Shown one piece after another: positions 29,746 to 38,020 of a stretch of 45,370 nt of DNA. The notes below the pieces were generated by a model. That model made no database searches. It saw only the letters and a list, made by a program, of their open reading frames with translations, and was not told the DNA's origin. This stretch comes from Roseovarius sp. UBA6167 (GTDB lineage Bacteria > Pseudomonadota > Alphaproteobacteria > Rhodobacterales > Rhodobacteraceae), in the NCBI GenBank assembly GCA_002428225.1, contig DIUD01000050.1, positions 1 through 45,370 on the forward strand, read 5' to 3'. A program made the translations under genes and the position numbers. The stretch's first letter is position 1. Each line of letters begins with the position of its first letter.

Positions 29746-30831
29746 ATGCCCCGCCTCATCGCGCTTTGCCTGACCTTTCTGATCGCCCTGCCTGCCCATG
29801 CGCTCGACACCAGCGCAGGCAAGCTTGTCGCCACGCGCATGGTGGCAGGGCTGACCGAGCCGTGGGCGCTTGGGTTCCTGCCCGGCGGCGGGCTGCTGAT
29901 CACCGAGCGCGGCGGGCGGCTCTTGCATGTGGCCGGTGGCGAGACGCGCGCGGTGGCGGGCGTGCCGGAGGTGGCGGCGAGGGGGCAGGGGGGCCTTCTT
30001 GATGTGCTGGTGCCGCGCGATTTCGCCGCCACGCGCGAGATATTCCTGAGCCTTTCCAAACCGCAACCGGGGGGCGCGGGCACGGCGGTGGCGCGCGCGC
30101 GGCTCTCGCAGGACGGCGCGCGGCTGGAGAATGTCCGGGTGATCTTCGAGCTTGCTCCCGGCTCGTCGGGCGGGCGGCACTTCGGCTCGCGGCTGGTCGA
30201 GGCGCGCGACGGCACGCTTTTCGTCACCATCGGTGAGCGGGGCGACAGGCTGTCGGCGCAGGATCTCGGCAATCAGAACGGCACGGTCGTCCGTATCGCG
30301 CGGGACGGCGCCGTGCCTGCGGACAATCCCTTCGTGAACACGCCCGGCGCGCGGCCCGAGATCTGGTCTTATGGCCATCGCAACGCGCAGGGCGCGGCAC
30401 TTGACGGCGAGGGGCGGCTCTGGGTGGTCGAGCATGGCGCGCGCGGCGGGGACGAGGTCAACCTTGTGAAGCGCGGCGCGAATTACGGCTGGCCGGTGAT
30501 CGCCTATGGCCGACATTACTCGGGCGCGCGGATCGGTGAGGGAACGCACAAGGACGGGATGGAGCAGCCCGTGCATTATTGGGATCCCTCCATCGCGCCT
30601 TCTGGGATGGTGATCTATTCGGGCAAGCTCTGGCCCGAGTGGCGCGGACAGATTTTTGTCGGCTCACTCAAGTTCGGGATGATCTCGCGGCTGGCCGGAT
30701 CGCCGCTGACGGAGGCCGAGCGGCTGAGATCGCCCGAGACCGCGCGTGTGCGCGACATCCGCGAGGCCCCCGATGGCAGCCTCTGGTTCCTGAGCGTGGG
30801 CAATGGCGCGGCCTACCGGATCACGCCCTGA
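29746..30831 (+). CDS. PQQ-dependent sugar dehydrogenase (aldose dehydrogenase Asd/YliI-like), periplasmic
   Basis: From ATG 29746, with AAGGAAA upstream, the protein has 361 residues. Signal peptide PRLIALCLTFLIALPAHA is cut before LDTS. The soluble beta-propeller shows VAGLTEPWALGFLPGGGLLITERGGRL, GGLLDVLVPRDF, HFGSRLVEARDGTLFVTIGERGDR, SYGHRNAQGA, EHGARGGDEVN and NYGWPVIAYG, all hallmarks of the GDH/aldose dehydrogenase family that uses calcium-bound PQQ. It would oxidise sugars in the periplasm. No pqq synthesis genes are in view. An upstream ATG at 29722 would place residues before the signal. Confidence 0.9.
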   Translation: MPRLIALCLTFLIALPAHALDTSAGKLVATRMVAGLTEPWALGFLPGGGLLITERGGRLLHVAGGETRAVAGVPEVAARGQGGLLDVLVPRDFAATREIFLSLSKPQPGGAGTAVARARLSQDGARLENVRVIFELAPGSSGGRHFGSRLVEARDGTLFVTIGERGDRLSAQDLGNQNGTVVRIARDGAVPADNPFVNTPGARPEIWSYGHRNAQGAALDGEGRLWVVEHGARGGDEVNLVKRGANYGWPVIAYGRHYSGARIGEGTHKDGMEQPVHYWDPSIAPSGMVIYSGKLWPEWRGQIFVGSLKFGMISRLAGSPLTEAERLRSPETARVRDIREAPDGSLWFLSVGNGAAYRITP

Positions 30832-30871
30832 AAGCCAGAGGCCGGCGCTTTTGCTGTTCTCGCCGCCCGGC

Positions 30872-31414
30872 TCAGCCCTGCGCGGGTTTCGGCTCGGCCG
30901 GTTTTGGGGCGGGGGGGATTGGCGCCGCGGCCTGTGCGGCGGGTTTCTGAGCGGCCTTGTTGCCGGCAAGCGGATCCTCCTGCCGTTGCACGGAGCCCTC
31001 GAAATGCGCGCCCGATTCGATGGCGATGGTCTTGTGGATGATGTCGCCCTCGACCCGTGCGGTGGACGTGAGGCGCACCTTGAGGCCCCGCACCCGGCCC
31101 ACGACCCGGCCATTTATCACCACGTCATCGGCGATCACCTCGCCCTTGACGGTCGCGCCTTCGCCCACGGTCAGCAGGTGCGCGCGGATATCGCCCTCGA
31201 GCGTGCCCTCCACCTGGATGTCGCCGGTGCTGCGCAAGTTGCCCTGAACATGCAGGTCAGCCGAGAGCACCGAGGCCGGCGGCTTGCTCTTGGGTGCCGC
31301 GGGCCGGTAATCCGTGCCCGCATCGGGATGCGCCGCGTCGAGACGGTTCGCAGGGGCCGCTTTCGGCTCGGCGGTTTTTGGGGCAGGTTCGTTGATCTTG
31401 CTCTTAGAAAACAT
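30872..31414 (-). CDS. Bactofilin (polymer-forming cytoskeletal protein)
   Basis: A 180-residue bactofilin. The middle (about 48-145) is the DUF583 beta-helix: SVLSADLHVQGNLRSTGDIQVEGTLEGDI, then GATVKGEVIADDVVINGRVVG and TARVEGDIIHKTIAIESGAHFEG. Flanking tails are rich in Pro, Ala and Lys and disordered, as usual. Bactofilins polymerise without nucleotide at the membrane and organise cell wall enzymes. Its start overlaps the M23 peptidase stop by 11 bases, so they are translated together and very likely act as a pair in cell shape or division. Confidence 0.95.
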   Translation of the reverse strand: MFSKSKINEPAPKTAEPKAAPANRLDAAHPDAGTDYRPAAPKSKPPASVLSADLHVQGNLRSTGDIQVEGTLEGDIRAHLLTVGEGATVKGEVIADDVVINGRVVGRVRGLKVRLTSTARVEGDIIHKTIAIESGAHFEGSVQRQEDPLAGNKAAQKPAAQAAAPIPPAPKPAEPKPAQG

Positions 31415-32717
31415 CTCTGGCAGCCTTGATATAGGTCATTGGGTTGATCGGGTTGCCGTTCACACGCACTTCGTAGTGCAAATGAGTGCCGGTGGAACGT
31501 CCTGTATTGCCCATATCACCAATCCTGTCCCCGCGCGAGACCCTTTGGCCGGGCTTCACGCGGATTCTGGACATATGGGCGTAACGGGTCTCTATGCCGA
31601 AGGCGTGCTCTATCTTGACGAGTTGGCCGTAGCCGGCAAGCCAGCCCGCATGGCTGACCACGCCATCGGCGGTGGCATGGATCGGTGTGCCGTGCGCGGC
31701 GGCGAAATCGGTTCCGGAATGGAGCCGCCCCCAGCGGGTGCCGAAGCCCGAAGTGTAGCGGAAACCGCCCTTGACGGGCAGGGCGAGCGGCACCTTTTCG
31801 GCCGCGAGACGATAGAGGTTCAACTCATCCAGCCGGTTGAGGATGCGGCCCGCGCGCTCGGCCTCGGGCGTCACTTCGCCCCGCGTCGAGAGCGAGACCG
31901 GCATGAGCGGTCCGCCGCGCCCCGAATAGCCGCGCCGCACCGTGCTGATAAGCCGGTCAGGGTCAAGCCCCGCATTGCGGAACATCCGCTCGAGCGGCTC
32001 GACCGAGATGGTCATGGCATCCTCGAGCTCGCTGAAGATCTCGGCATTGCGTTCGTTGACGAGGCGCAGCTCATAGGCCATCTCCTCGGCCTGGCGCAGC
32101 GCCGCCTCGGCATCGGCCAGCGTCTGGTCGCGTTCGCGTGCCGCATCGGCAAGCGCCGCCGAGAGGAAATCAACCGTCGCATCGCCCGCCCCGTTGCCGT
32201 CCGCCTCGGGCAGCACGCCGCCCTCCGCGAGCGCGGTGGCAAGGCGCATGGCCTCTTTCGCCGCGGCCTCGCGCTCGGTCATGGTGCGGCGCAGCGTGCT
32301 CTGGATCACCTCGATGCCGGCCTCAAGCTCGCCGCGCCGGGTCTCGGAGCGCAGAAGCTCCGATTGCATGTCGGAGATTTGCGCCAATGCCGACGAGAAC
32401 CGCTGCTGCGCCGCCAGCGCCTCCTGCGCGCGCTTGTCGCGCTCGGCGGCAAGCGCGTTGAGGCGATTCTCATAGGCGTGCAGGTCGCGCCTGGCCTGTT
32501 CGCGGAAATTCCCCGCGCCGATGGACTCCATCGCCACGATCGAGGTGGCGACAATCGCCCAGCCGACGATGGCCGTGATCCCGGCGACGGCAATCAGTTG
32601 CGTCGCGGGGCGCAGCCGGATGAAGCGCGTATCCCTGTCCGAGCGCAGGAAGACCCGGCGTTCGGGAAAATGGCGTTCGAGGATGTCATGCAGTCTGATG
32701 GCGAAACGTGTGCGCAC
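31404..32717 (-). CDS. M23 family peptidase with coiled coil (LmdC-like)
   Basis: The GTG at 32717 gives 437 residues; an upstream frame to 32813 has an odd Cys/Pro-rich lead and no ribosome site, while GGAAGGAAA lies about 12-18 bases before this GTG. A cytoplasmic lead (RTRFAIRLHDILERHFPERR) is followed by one membrane helix (LIAVAGITAIVGWAIVATSI), a coiled coil at about 75-210, and a LytM domain with the HSGTDFAAAHGTP and GTHLHYEVRVNG zinc motifs. It cuts peptide crosslinks in murein. A membrane-anchored M23 enzyme next to a bactofilin is a known module (for example LmdC-BacA). Confidence 0.9.
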   Translation of the reverse strand: MRTRFAIRLHDILERHFPERRVFLRSDRDTRFIRLRPATQLIAVAGITAIVGWAIVATSIVAMESIGAGNFREQARRDLHAYENRLNALAAERDKRAQEALAAQQRFSSALAQISDMQSELLRSETRRGELEAGIEVIQSTLRRTMTEREAAAKEAMRLATALAEGGVLPEADGNGAGDATVDFLSAALADAARERDQTLADAEAALRQAEEMAYELRLVNERNAEIFSELEDAMTISVEPLERMFRNAGLDPDRLISTVRRGYSGRGGPLMPVSLSTRGEVTPEAERAGRILNRLDELNLYRLAAEKVPLALPVKGGFRYTSGFGTRWGRLHSGTDFAAAHGTPIHATADGVVSHAGWLAGYGQLVKIEHAFGIETRYAHMSRIRVKPGQRVSRGDRIGDMGNTGRSTGTHLHYEVRVNGNPINPMTYIKAARDVF

Positions 32718-32837
32718 GCGGATCGGTTTCCTTCCTGTCCTTCCCTGCGACGCTCTTTGCGCGGCGGCAGGCGTCCCGGCGCATGGCTTAACCAGAGCGC
32801 ACCGGGGGGGCAAGAATTTTGACCCGCCCGGCCCGGC

Positions 32838-32876
32838 GCACCGGTCAATTCCCGCCGGTGCGGCGGAATCCCGCCG
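32838..32876. other. Two adjacent GC hairpins between the peroxiredoxin and M23 genes
   Basis: GCACCGG-N10-CCGGTGC (32838-32861) abuts CGGCGG-AATC-CCGCCG (32861-32876). They follow the Bcp stop by about 50 bases on the minus strand and lack a T run, so they may be factor-dependent stops or mRNA ends. The remaining gap up to 32717 must hold the M23 promoter, not clearly seen. Confidence 0.45.
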
Positions 32877-32924
32877 ATTCGGTCGGGAAAATGTCGATCT
32901 GGAAAGGCGCGATCGCCCCCGGCG

Positions 32925-33407
32925 TCACGCACATAGCGCGCGCGCCGCCGCGAGCACCTCCTCGGCGTGGTCCGGCACCTTGACCTTGCGCCACTCGCGC
33001 ACGATGCGCCCCCCGGCGTCGATCAGGAAGGTCGAGCGCTCGATGCCGTGGAATTTCTTGCCATACATGCTCTTTTCCTTCCATACGCCGAAGCGTTCGC
33101 ACACATCGCCCGCCTCGTCCGACAAAAGCGGCACGCTCAGACCGTGCTTGTCGCGGAATTTCTCGTGGCTGGCCACGCTGTCCCTGGAGATGCCGAAGAC
33201 CCGCACGCCGAGCGCGTCGAATTCCGGCTTGAGCTTCGAGAAGGCCACGGCCTCTCTGGTGCAACCGGAGGTGTCGTCGCGCGGGTAGAAGAACAGCACC
33301 ACCGGGGCGCCGCGCAAGGCGGCAAGGTGCACCTCTTCGCCACCGTCGCGCGGCAGGGTGACATCGGGGGCAGGATCGGAGGGGGAAAGATCGGGCCTGT
33401 CGGTCAT
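32925..33407 (-). CDS. bcp: Thioredoxin-dependent peroxiredoxin (Bcp/PrxQ type)
   Basis: A 160-residue AhpC/TSA fold protein. The peroxidatic Cys is in YPRDDTSGCTREAVAFSKL, but the resolving Cys that often lies five residues later in Bcp is absent (Ala/Val instead); a further Cys in GDVCERFGVW might serve. Other motifs are VLFFYPRDDT and GISRDSVASHEKF, and STFLIDAGGRIVREWRKVKV. It reduces hydrogen peroxide and organic peroxides using thioredoxin or glutathione. The ATG at 33407 follows AGAGAGG. It is divergent from the AsmA-like gene. Confidence 0.93.
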   Translation of the reverse strand: MTDRPDLSPSDPAPDVTLPRDGGEEVHLAALRGAPVVLFFYPRDDTSGCTREAVAFSKLKPEFDALGVRVFGISRDSVASHEKFRDKHGLSVPLLSDEAGDVCERFGVWKEKSMYGKKFHGIERSTFLIDAGGRIVREWRKVKVPDHAEEVLAAARALCA

Positions 33408-33492
33408 GGAAACCTCTCTTGGGCTTGTGATGCTAAATTGTGAGTTCCATATTAAACCGCGAAAGGCGAGAATAAAGCCATGAGGCAGAGCC

Positions 33493-33512
33493 GGGGCCGA
33501 ACCACCGGCCCC
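33493..33512 (+). promoter_or_regulatory. GC hairpin ending one base before a start codon
   Basis: GGGGCCG-AACCAC-CGGCCCC, a perfect 7-base stem, ends at 33512 and the ATG of the AsmA-like gene begins at 33514. It occupies the place where a ribosome site would normally be, and no Shine-Dalgarno sequence is seen. Confidence 0.5.
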
Positions 33513-33513
33513 A

Positions 33514-36500
33514 ATGGGAAAGATGACCGGAAGCGAGACCCCAGCCCGCAGGCCGCCCGCGCCCCCGCCGGGCGGGCCAAAGCCGCCTTCGCGCGGTCTG
33601 TTGCGGTATCTGGGCCAGTTCTGCCTTGGCTGCGCGACCCTGCTTCTGGTGGGCACCGTGGCACTGGTGGCGGTGCTGGCGGCGGGGGTTGGCGCGCCGG
33701 GCTGGCTGCGCGACCGCGTGGCAGAGCAGATCGGCGCGGCGCTGCCCGGGCATCGGCTGGAGTTTCAGGCGCTCGGGCTGGGCCTGGACGAGGGTATGGC
33801 CCCGCGCGTGGCCCTTCGGGGGGTGACGCTGCGCGACGCGGGCGGCACACCGCTCATCGACCTTGCCGCGCTGGAGATCACGCTGTCGCGCGGGTCCCTG
33901 CTCGATGGAGACTTCAGGCCGTCGCGGGTGCGACTCGATGGCGGGCGGCTGCTGCTCTGGCGGCGCGGCAATGGCGAATTGTCGGTGGCTTTCGAGGGCG
34001 GGGGCGGCGCAGGCCGGCATCCGGCGAGTGACGCGCCGGCGACCGAACAGATCGGCGCGATGCTGGCGCAGCCCGTGCTTGCGGCGCTGCGCGAGGTGCG
34101 CGCCGACAATATCTCGTTGCGCTTCGAGGATGCGCGCTCGGGGCTGGTATGGACCGGGGATGGCGGGCAGGTGCGGTTGACGCGCGAGGGTGACAGCCTT
34201 GCGCTGCGCGGCAATGTGACCGTGCTTGGCGCGCGTGGCTATGCCAGTTCTCTGGAGGTGACCTATTCGGGTCGGATAGGGAGTGCGGCGGCCGGCATCG
34301 GTATTCTCTTCGAGGACTGGCCCGCGCGCGAGATCGCGGGGCAATCCCCGGCGCTGGCCTGGCTCGGCGCATTGGAGGCGCCGATTTCCGGCGCGGTGCG
34401 CGCCGGGGTCGATGGCGACGGGCGGCTCGGGCGGCTGAGCGCCACGCTTCGGATCGGCGCGGGCGCGCTGCGCCCCAATCCCGCGACGGCCCCGATCCCC
34501 TTCAGGTCGGCGCGCAGCTATCTCACCTATGACCCGCAAACGCAGGAGATCACCTTTGATGAGCTGTCGGTCGCGAGCGAGTGGGGCAGCGCCCGCGCCG
34601 AGGGGCGCGCGCGGCTCATCGGCATGGAGACCGGCTGGCCAAGTGGGCTTGCGGCGCAGATCCGGCTGGGCGAGATCGCGGCCAACCCGGCGGGGCTTTA
34701 CCCCGAGCCGGTGATCTTCGAGGGGGCGGGGGCCGATCTGCGGCTTGATTTCGCGCCCTTCGCGCTTGATGTCGGCGATCTTCGGCTGCGCGATCAGGAG
34801 CAGGTGCTGCGCCTCAAGGGACGTGCGCGCGCCGATCCGGCGGGCTGGTCTTTGGTGGTCGAGGGGCGGATGGACGCGATCGCGCCCGAGCGGCTGCTTG
34901 CGCTCTGGCCGCGCACGGTCAAGGACAAGACGCGGGCCTGGCTTGCCGAGAACGTGCTGGCGGCGCGGCTGAGCGATATCCAGGTGGCGCTGCGCGTGAC
35001 GCCGGACGCGCCGCCCGACGCCTTTCTGGGCTTCGACTTCGCCGATTTATCGACCGTCTATGTGCGCGATGTTCCCCCGATCGAGGGCGCGGCCGGCCAT
35101 GGCTCGATCCGCGACAACCGGCTCGCCGTCTTTGCCGAGCGCGGGCATGTTACCCCGGCACTGGGTGGCCCTCTCGATATCTCGGGCACATCGTTCATCA
35201 TCCCCGATCTGCGGATCAAGGAACCCCCGGCACAGGCGCATCTGCGGGTGCGCGGTTCGATCACCGGCGCGCTGGCGCTGCTCGACGCGCCGCGCTTCCG
35301 GTTTCTGGAAAAGGCCGGACGCGAGGCGACGCTGGCCGAGGGAAACGCGGAGCTTGCCGGGCGGCTCGATCTGCTGCTCAAGAAGGACCTGACGCCCGAG
35401 GAGGTGGCCTTTGACGTCGCGGGCACGCTGTCGGCGGTGCGCAGCGAAACGCTGGTCGCGGGGCGGGTTCTGAGCGCCGACACGCTCGACATCGCGGCGG
35501 ACAATACCGGGATCGAGATTGCCGGACAGGCGCGGCTGGGCCGGGTGCCGTTTTCGGGCGCGTGGCTGATGCCGCTTGGTCCCGGCACCGCAGGCGAAAG
35601 CCGCGTGCGCGGCACGGTGGAGCTTTCGCAAGCCTTTGTCGATGAATTCAGGATCGGCCTGCCGCCCGGCGCCGTCTCGGGGCGCGGGCGGGGCGTGGTC
35701 GAGATCGCGCTGCCCAAGGTCGGCGCGGGGCAGTTGGCGCTGACCTCTGATCTTGCGGGGCTGGGGCTGCGCATCCCCGAGCTTGACTGGGCGCTGTCGC
35801 AAGCGGCCACCGGCCGGCTTGACGTCACCGCCACCCTCGGCACGCCGCCGCAGATCGACACGCTGGCCATCGACGCCGGCGGGCTGCGCGCGCGCGGCGA
35901 GGTGCGGCTTGCCCCGCAGGGCACGCTCGAGGCGGCGCGTTTCACCCGGTTTGAACTGGGCGACTGGCTCGATACGCAGGTGGCCCTGATCGGGCGCGGG
36001 GCCAATGCCACGCCGGCGATCGAGGTGACGGGCGGGCGCGTCGATCTGCGGCGCGGGTCTTTTGGCGGGGGCGCCGGCGAGGGGGGCGGCCCGGTCCGGC
36101 TGCGCCTTGACGAATTGCGTATCACCGACAGCATCGCGCTCACCGGGTTTCGCGCCGATCTCGATACGCGCGGCGGGGCGCAGGGCCGCTTTGTGGCACA
36201 GGTGAACGGCAAGGCCGAGATCACCGGCGACATCGTGCCGATGGCCGGGCGCAGTTCGTTTCGCATCCGCGCGCAGAACGCGGGCGCGCTGCTGTCGGCG
36301 GCGAACATATTGCAGGACGGGCGCGACGGTGCACTGGACCTGTCGCTCAGACCCGCACCGGACGAGGGCAGTTATGACGGGGTGCTCACCATCAAGCAGA
36401 TCCGTATCAAGAGCATGCCCGCCCTCGCGGCGCTTCTCAACGCGGTCAGCATCGTGGGCCTTCTCGAACAACTCAACGGGCAGGGGCTGCATTTCGGCGA

Positions 36501-36891
36501 GGTGGCAGCGCGGTTTCGCCTGACGCCCGGGCGCCTCACGCTGCTTGAGGGAAGTGCTGTTGGTGCATCCGTCGGCATTTCCATGGACGGGTTTTATGAT
36601 CTGACGCGCAAACAGATGGACATGCAGGGCGTGCTATCGCCGGTCTATGTGCTCAACGCCATCGGCGGGGTTCTGACGCCGCGGCGCGGCGAGGGGCTGA
36701 TCGGTTTCAACTTCACGCTGCGCGGGGCGGTTGACAATCCGGCGGTGGCGGTCAATCCCCTCTCGGTGCTGACGCCCGGCTTCCTGCGCGAGATGTTCCG
36801 GCGCCCCGCGCCGCAGGTTGACGGCGCCCCGCCGGCCGTCTCGGGCCAGGGCGCCGCGCCGCCGCGCCGCTTCGAGGGAACTGACCGATGA
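33514..36891 (+). CDS. AsmA/YhdP-like (DUF3971) envelope protein
   Basis: At 1125 residues this is a large membrane-anchored protein: a Pro-rich cytoplasmic tip, one helix (CATLLLVGTVALVAVLAAGV, about 39-58), then repeated beta-rich segments to the end. The C-terminal part carries the AsmA-like pattern LEQLNGQGLHFGEVAARFRLTPGRLTLLEGSAVGASVGISMDG in shortened form (about 985-1030) and a final Pro-rich tail. YhdP and TamB relatives form bridge-like grooves that move phospholipid between the membranes. The first ATG is used; an in-frame TGA at 33481 excludes anything longer, and ATG 33523 is the other option. Confidence 0.85.
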   Translation: MGKMTGSETPARRPPAPPPGGPKPPSRGLLRYLGQFCLGCATLLLVGTVALVAVLAAGVGAPGWLRDRVAEQIGAALPGHRLEFQALGLGLDEGMAPRVALRGVTLRDAGGTPLIDLAALEITLSRGSLLDGDFRPSRVRLDGGRLLLWRRGNGELSVAFEGGGGAGRHPASDAPATEQIGAMLAQPVLAALREVRADNISLRFEDARSGLVWTGDGGQVRLTREGDSLALRGNVTVLGARGYASSLEVTYSGRIGSAAAGIGILFEDWPAREIAGQSPALAWLGALEAPISGAVRAGVDGDGRLGRLSATLRIGAGALRPNPATAPIPFRSARSYLTYDPQTQEITFDELSVASEWGSARAEGRARLIGMETGWPSGLAAQIRLGEIAANPAGLYPEPVIFEGAGADLRLDFAPFALDVGDLRLRDQEQVLRLKGRARADPAGWSLVVEGRMDAIAPERLLALWPRTVKDKTRAWLAENVLAARLSDIQVALRVTPDAPPDAFLGFDFADLSTVYVRDVPPIEGAAGHGSIRDNRLAVFAERGHVTPALGGPLDISGTSFIIPDLRIKEPPAQAHLRVRGSITGALALLDAPRFRFLEKAGREATLAEGNAELAGRLDLLLKKDLTPEEVAFDVAGTLSAVRSETLVAGRVLSADTLDIAADNTGIEIAGQARLGRVPFSGAWLMPLGPGTAGESRVRGTVELSQAFVDEFRIGLPPGAVSGRGRGVVEIALPKVGAGQLALTSDLAGLGLRIPELDWALSQAATGRLDVTATLGTPPQIDTLAIDAGGLRARGEVRLAPQGTLEAARFTRFELGDWLDTQVALIGRGANATPAIEVTGGRVDLRRGSFGGGAGEGGGPVRLRLDELRITDSIALTGFRADLDTRGGAQGRFVAQVNGKAEITGDIVPMAGRSSFRIRAQNAGALLSAANILQDGRDGALDLSLRPAPDEGSYDGVLTIKQIRIKSMPALAALLNAVSIVGLLEQLNGQGLHFGEVAARFRLTPGRLTLLEGSAVGASVGISMDGFYDLTRKQMDMQGVLSPVYVLNAIGGVLTPRRGEGLIGFNFTLRGAVDNPAVAVNPLSVLTPGFLREMFRRPAPQVDGAPPAVSGQGAAPPRRFEGTDR

Positions 36892-37931
36892 AGCTCTGCG
36901 ATTTCGATTTCGACCTGCCCGAGGCGCTGATTGCCACGCGGCCCGCCCGTCCGCGCCGCGCCGCGCGCCTGCTGGTGGCCGAGGGCGACGCGCTGACCGA
37001 CAGCTCGGTGGCCGATCTGGGAAACTGGCTGCGCGCCGGCGACCGGCTGGTGCTCAACGACACCAGGGTGATTCCCGCGCGTCTTTCGGGGCGGCGCGCG
37101 CGCGCGGGCGGGCAGGGCGCGCGGATCGAGGTGACGCTGCTGGAGCCGCAGGCGGATGGCACGTGGTCGGCGCTGGTCAAACCGCTGAGAAAACTGCGCG
37201 AGGGCGAGGCGGTGGTGTTTTCCGACACGCTCTCGGCCGTGCTCGAGGGGCGCGAGGCGGGGCGGGCGCGGCTGCGCTTCAACCTCGAGGGCGCGGATTT
37301 CGACGCCGCGCTCGATGCTGCGGGCGCGATGCCGCTGCCGCCCTATATCGCCACGCGCCGCCCCGCCGATGACCGCGACCGCGAGGATTATCAGACCGTC
37401 TGGGCGCGCCGTCCCGGTGCCGTGGCCGCACCGACCGCGTCCTTGCATTTCGACGAGGTGGTGCTGGCCGATCTGGCCGCGCGCGGCGTCGGCTTCAGCC
37501 ATGTCACGCTGCATGTCGGGGCGGGCACCTTCCTGCCGGTCAAGGTCGAGGACATCACCACCCACAGGATGCACGCCGAATGGGGCGAGGTGAGCGCGCG
37601 GGCCGCCGCCGAGATTGCCGCGACCAAGGCCGCAGGCGGCCGCGTGATCCCGGTGGGAACCACCGCGCTGCGCCTGATCGAAACGGCGGCACGCGCCACC
37701 GGCAAGGTCAGGCCCTGGCAGGGCGAAACGGACATCTTCATCTATCCCGGTTTCGAGTTTCGCGTCACCGATGCGCTGATGACCAATTTTCATCTGCCGA
37801 AATCGACGCTGATGATGCTCGTCTCGGCGCTGATGGGATCGGCGCGCATCCGCGCCATCTATGCCCATGCCATCGCCGGGCGGTATCGTTTCTTTTCCTA
37901 CGGGGACGCCTCGCTGTTGATCCCGGCGTGA
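36888..37931 (+). CDS. queA: S-adenosylmethionine:tRNA ribosyltransferase-isomerase
   Basis: The 347-residue enzyme transfers the ribosyl part of S-adenosylmethionine to 7-aminomethyl-7-deazaguanine in tRNA, giving epoxyqueuosine at position 34. Clear motifs: FDFDLPEALIATRPARPR at the start, RLVLNDTRVIPARL, PLPPYIATRRP, EDYQTVWARRPGAVAAPTASLHF and the DALMTNFHLPKSTLMMLVSAL segment. Length is normal. ATG overlaps the previous stop (ATGA), so it is coupled to the AsmA-like gene. Confidence 0.97.
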   Translation: MKLCDFDFDLPEALIATRPARPRRAARLLVAEGDALTDSSVADLGNWLRAGDRLVLNDTRVIPARLSGRRARAGGQGARIEVTLLEPQADGTWSALVKPLRKLREGEAVVFSDTLSAVLEGREAGRARLRFNLEGADFDAALDAAGAMPLPPYIATRRPADDRDREDYQTVWARRPGAVAAPTASLHFDEVVLADLAARGVGFSHVTLHVGAGTFLPVKVEDITTHRMHAEWGEVSARAAAEIAATKAAGGRVIPVGTTALRLIETAARATGKVRPWQGETDIFIYPGFEFRVTDALMTNFHLPKSTLMMLVSALMGSARIRAIYAHAIAGRYRFFSYGDASLLIPA

Positions 37932-38020
37932 AACCCTGACAGGCGATAGGCGCGCGACAGGCTGAGTCGCACATGGCCAGGACGCCGCCGCGCGAGGCGG
38001 GACAGCGGCAGGAGAACGCG

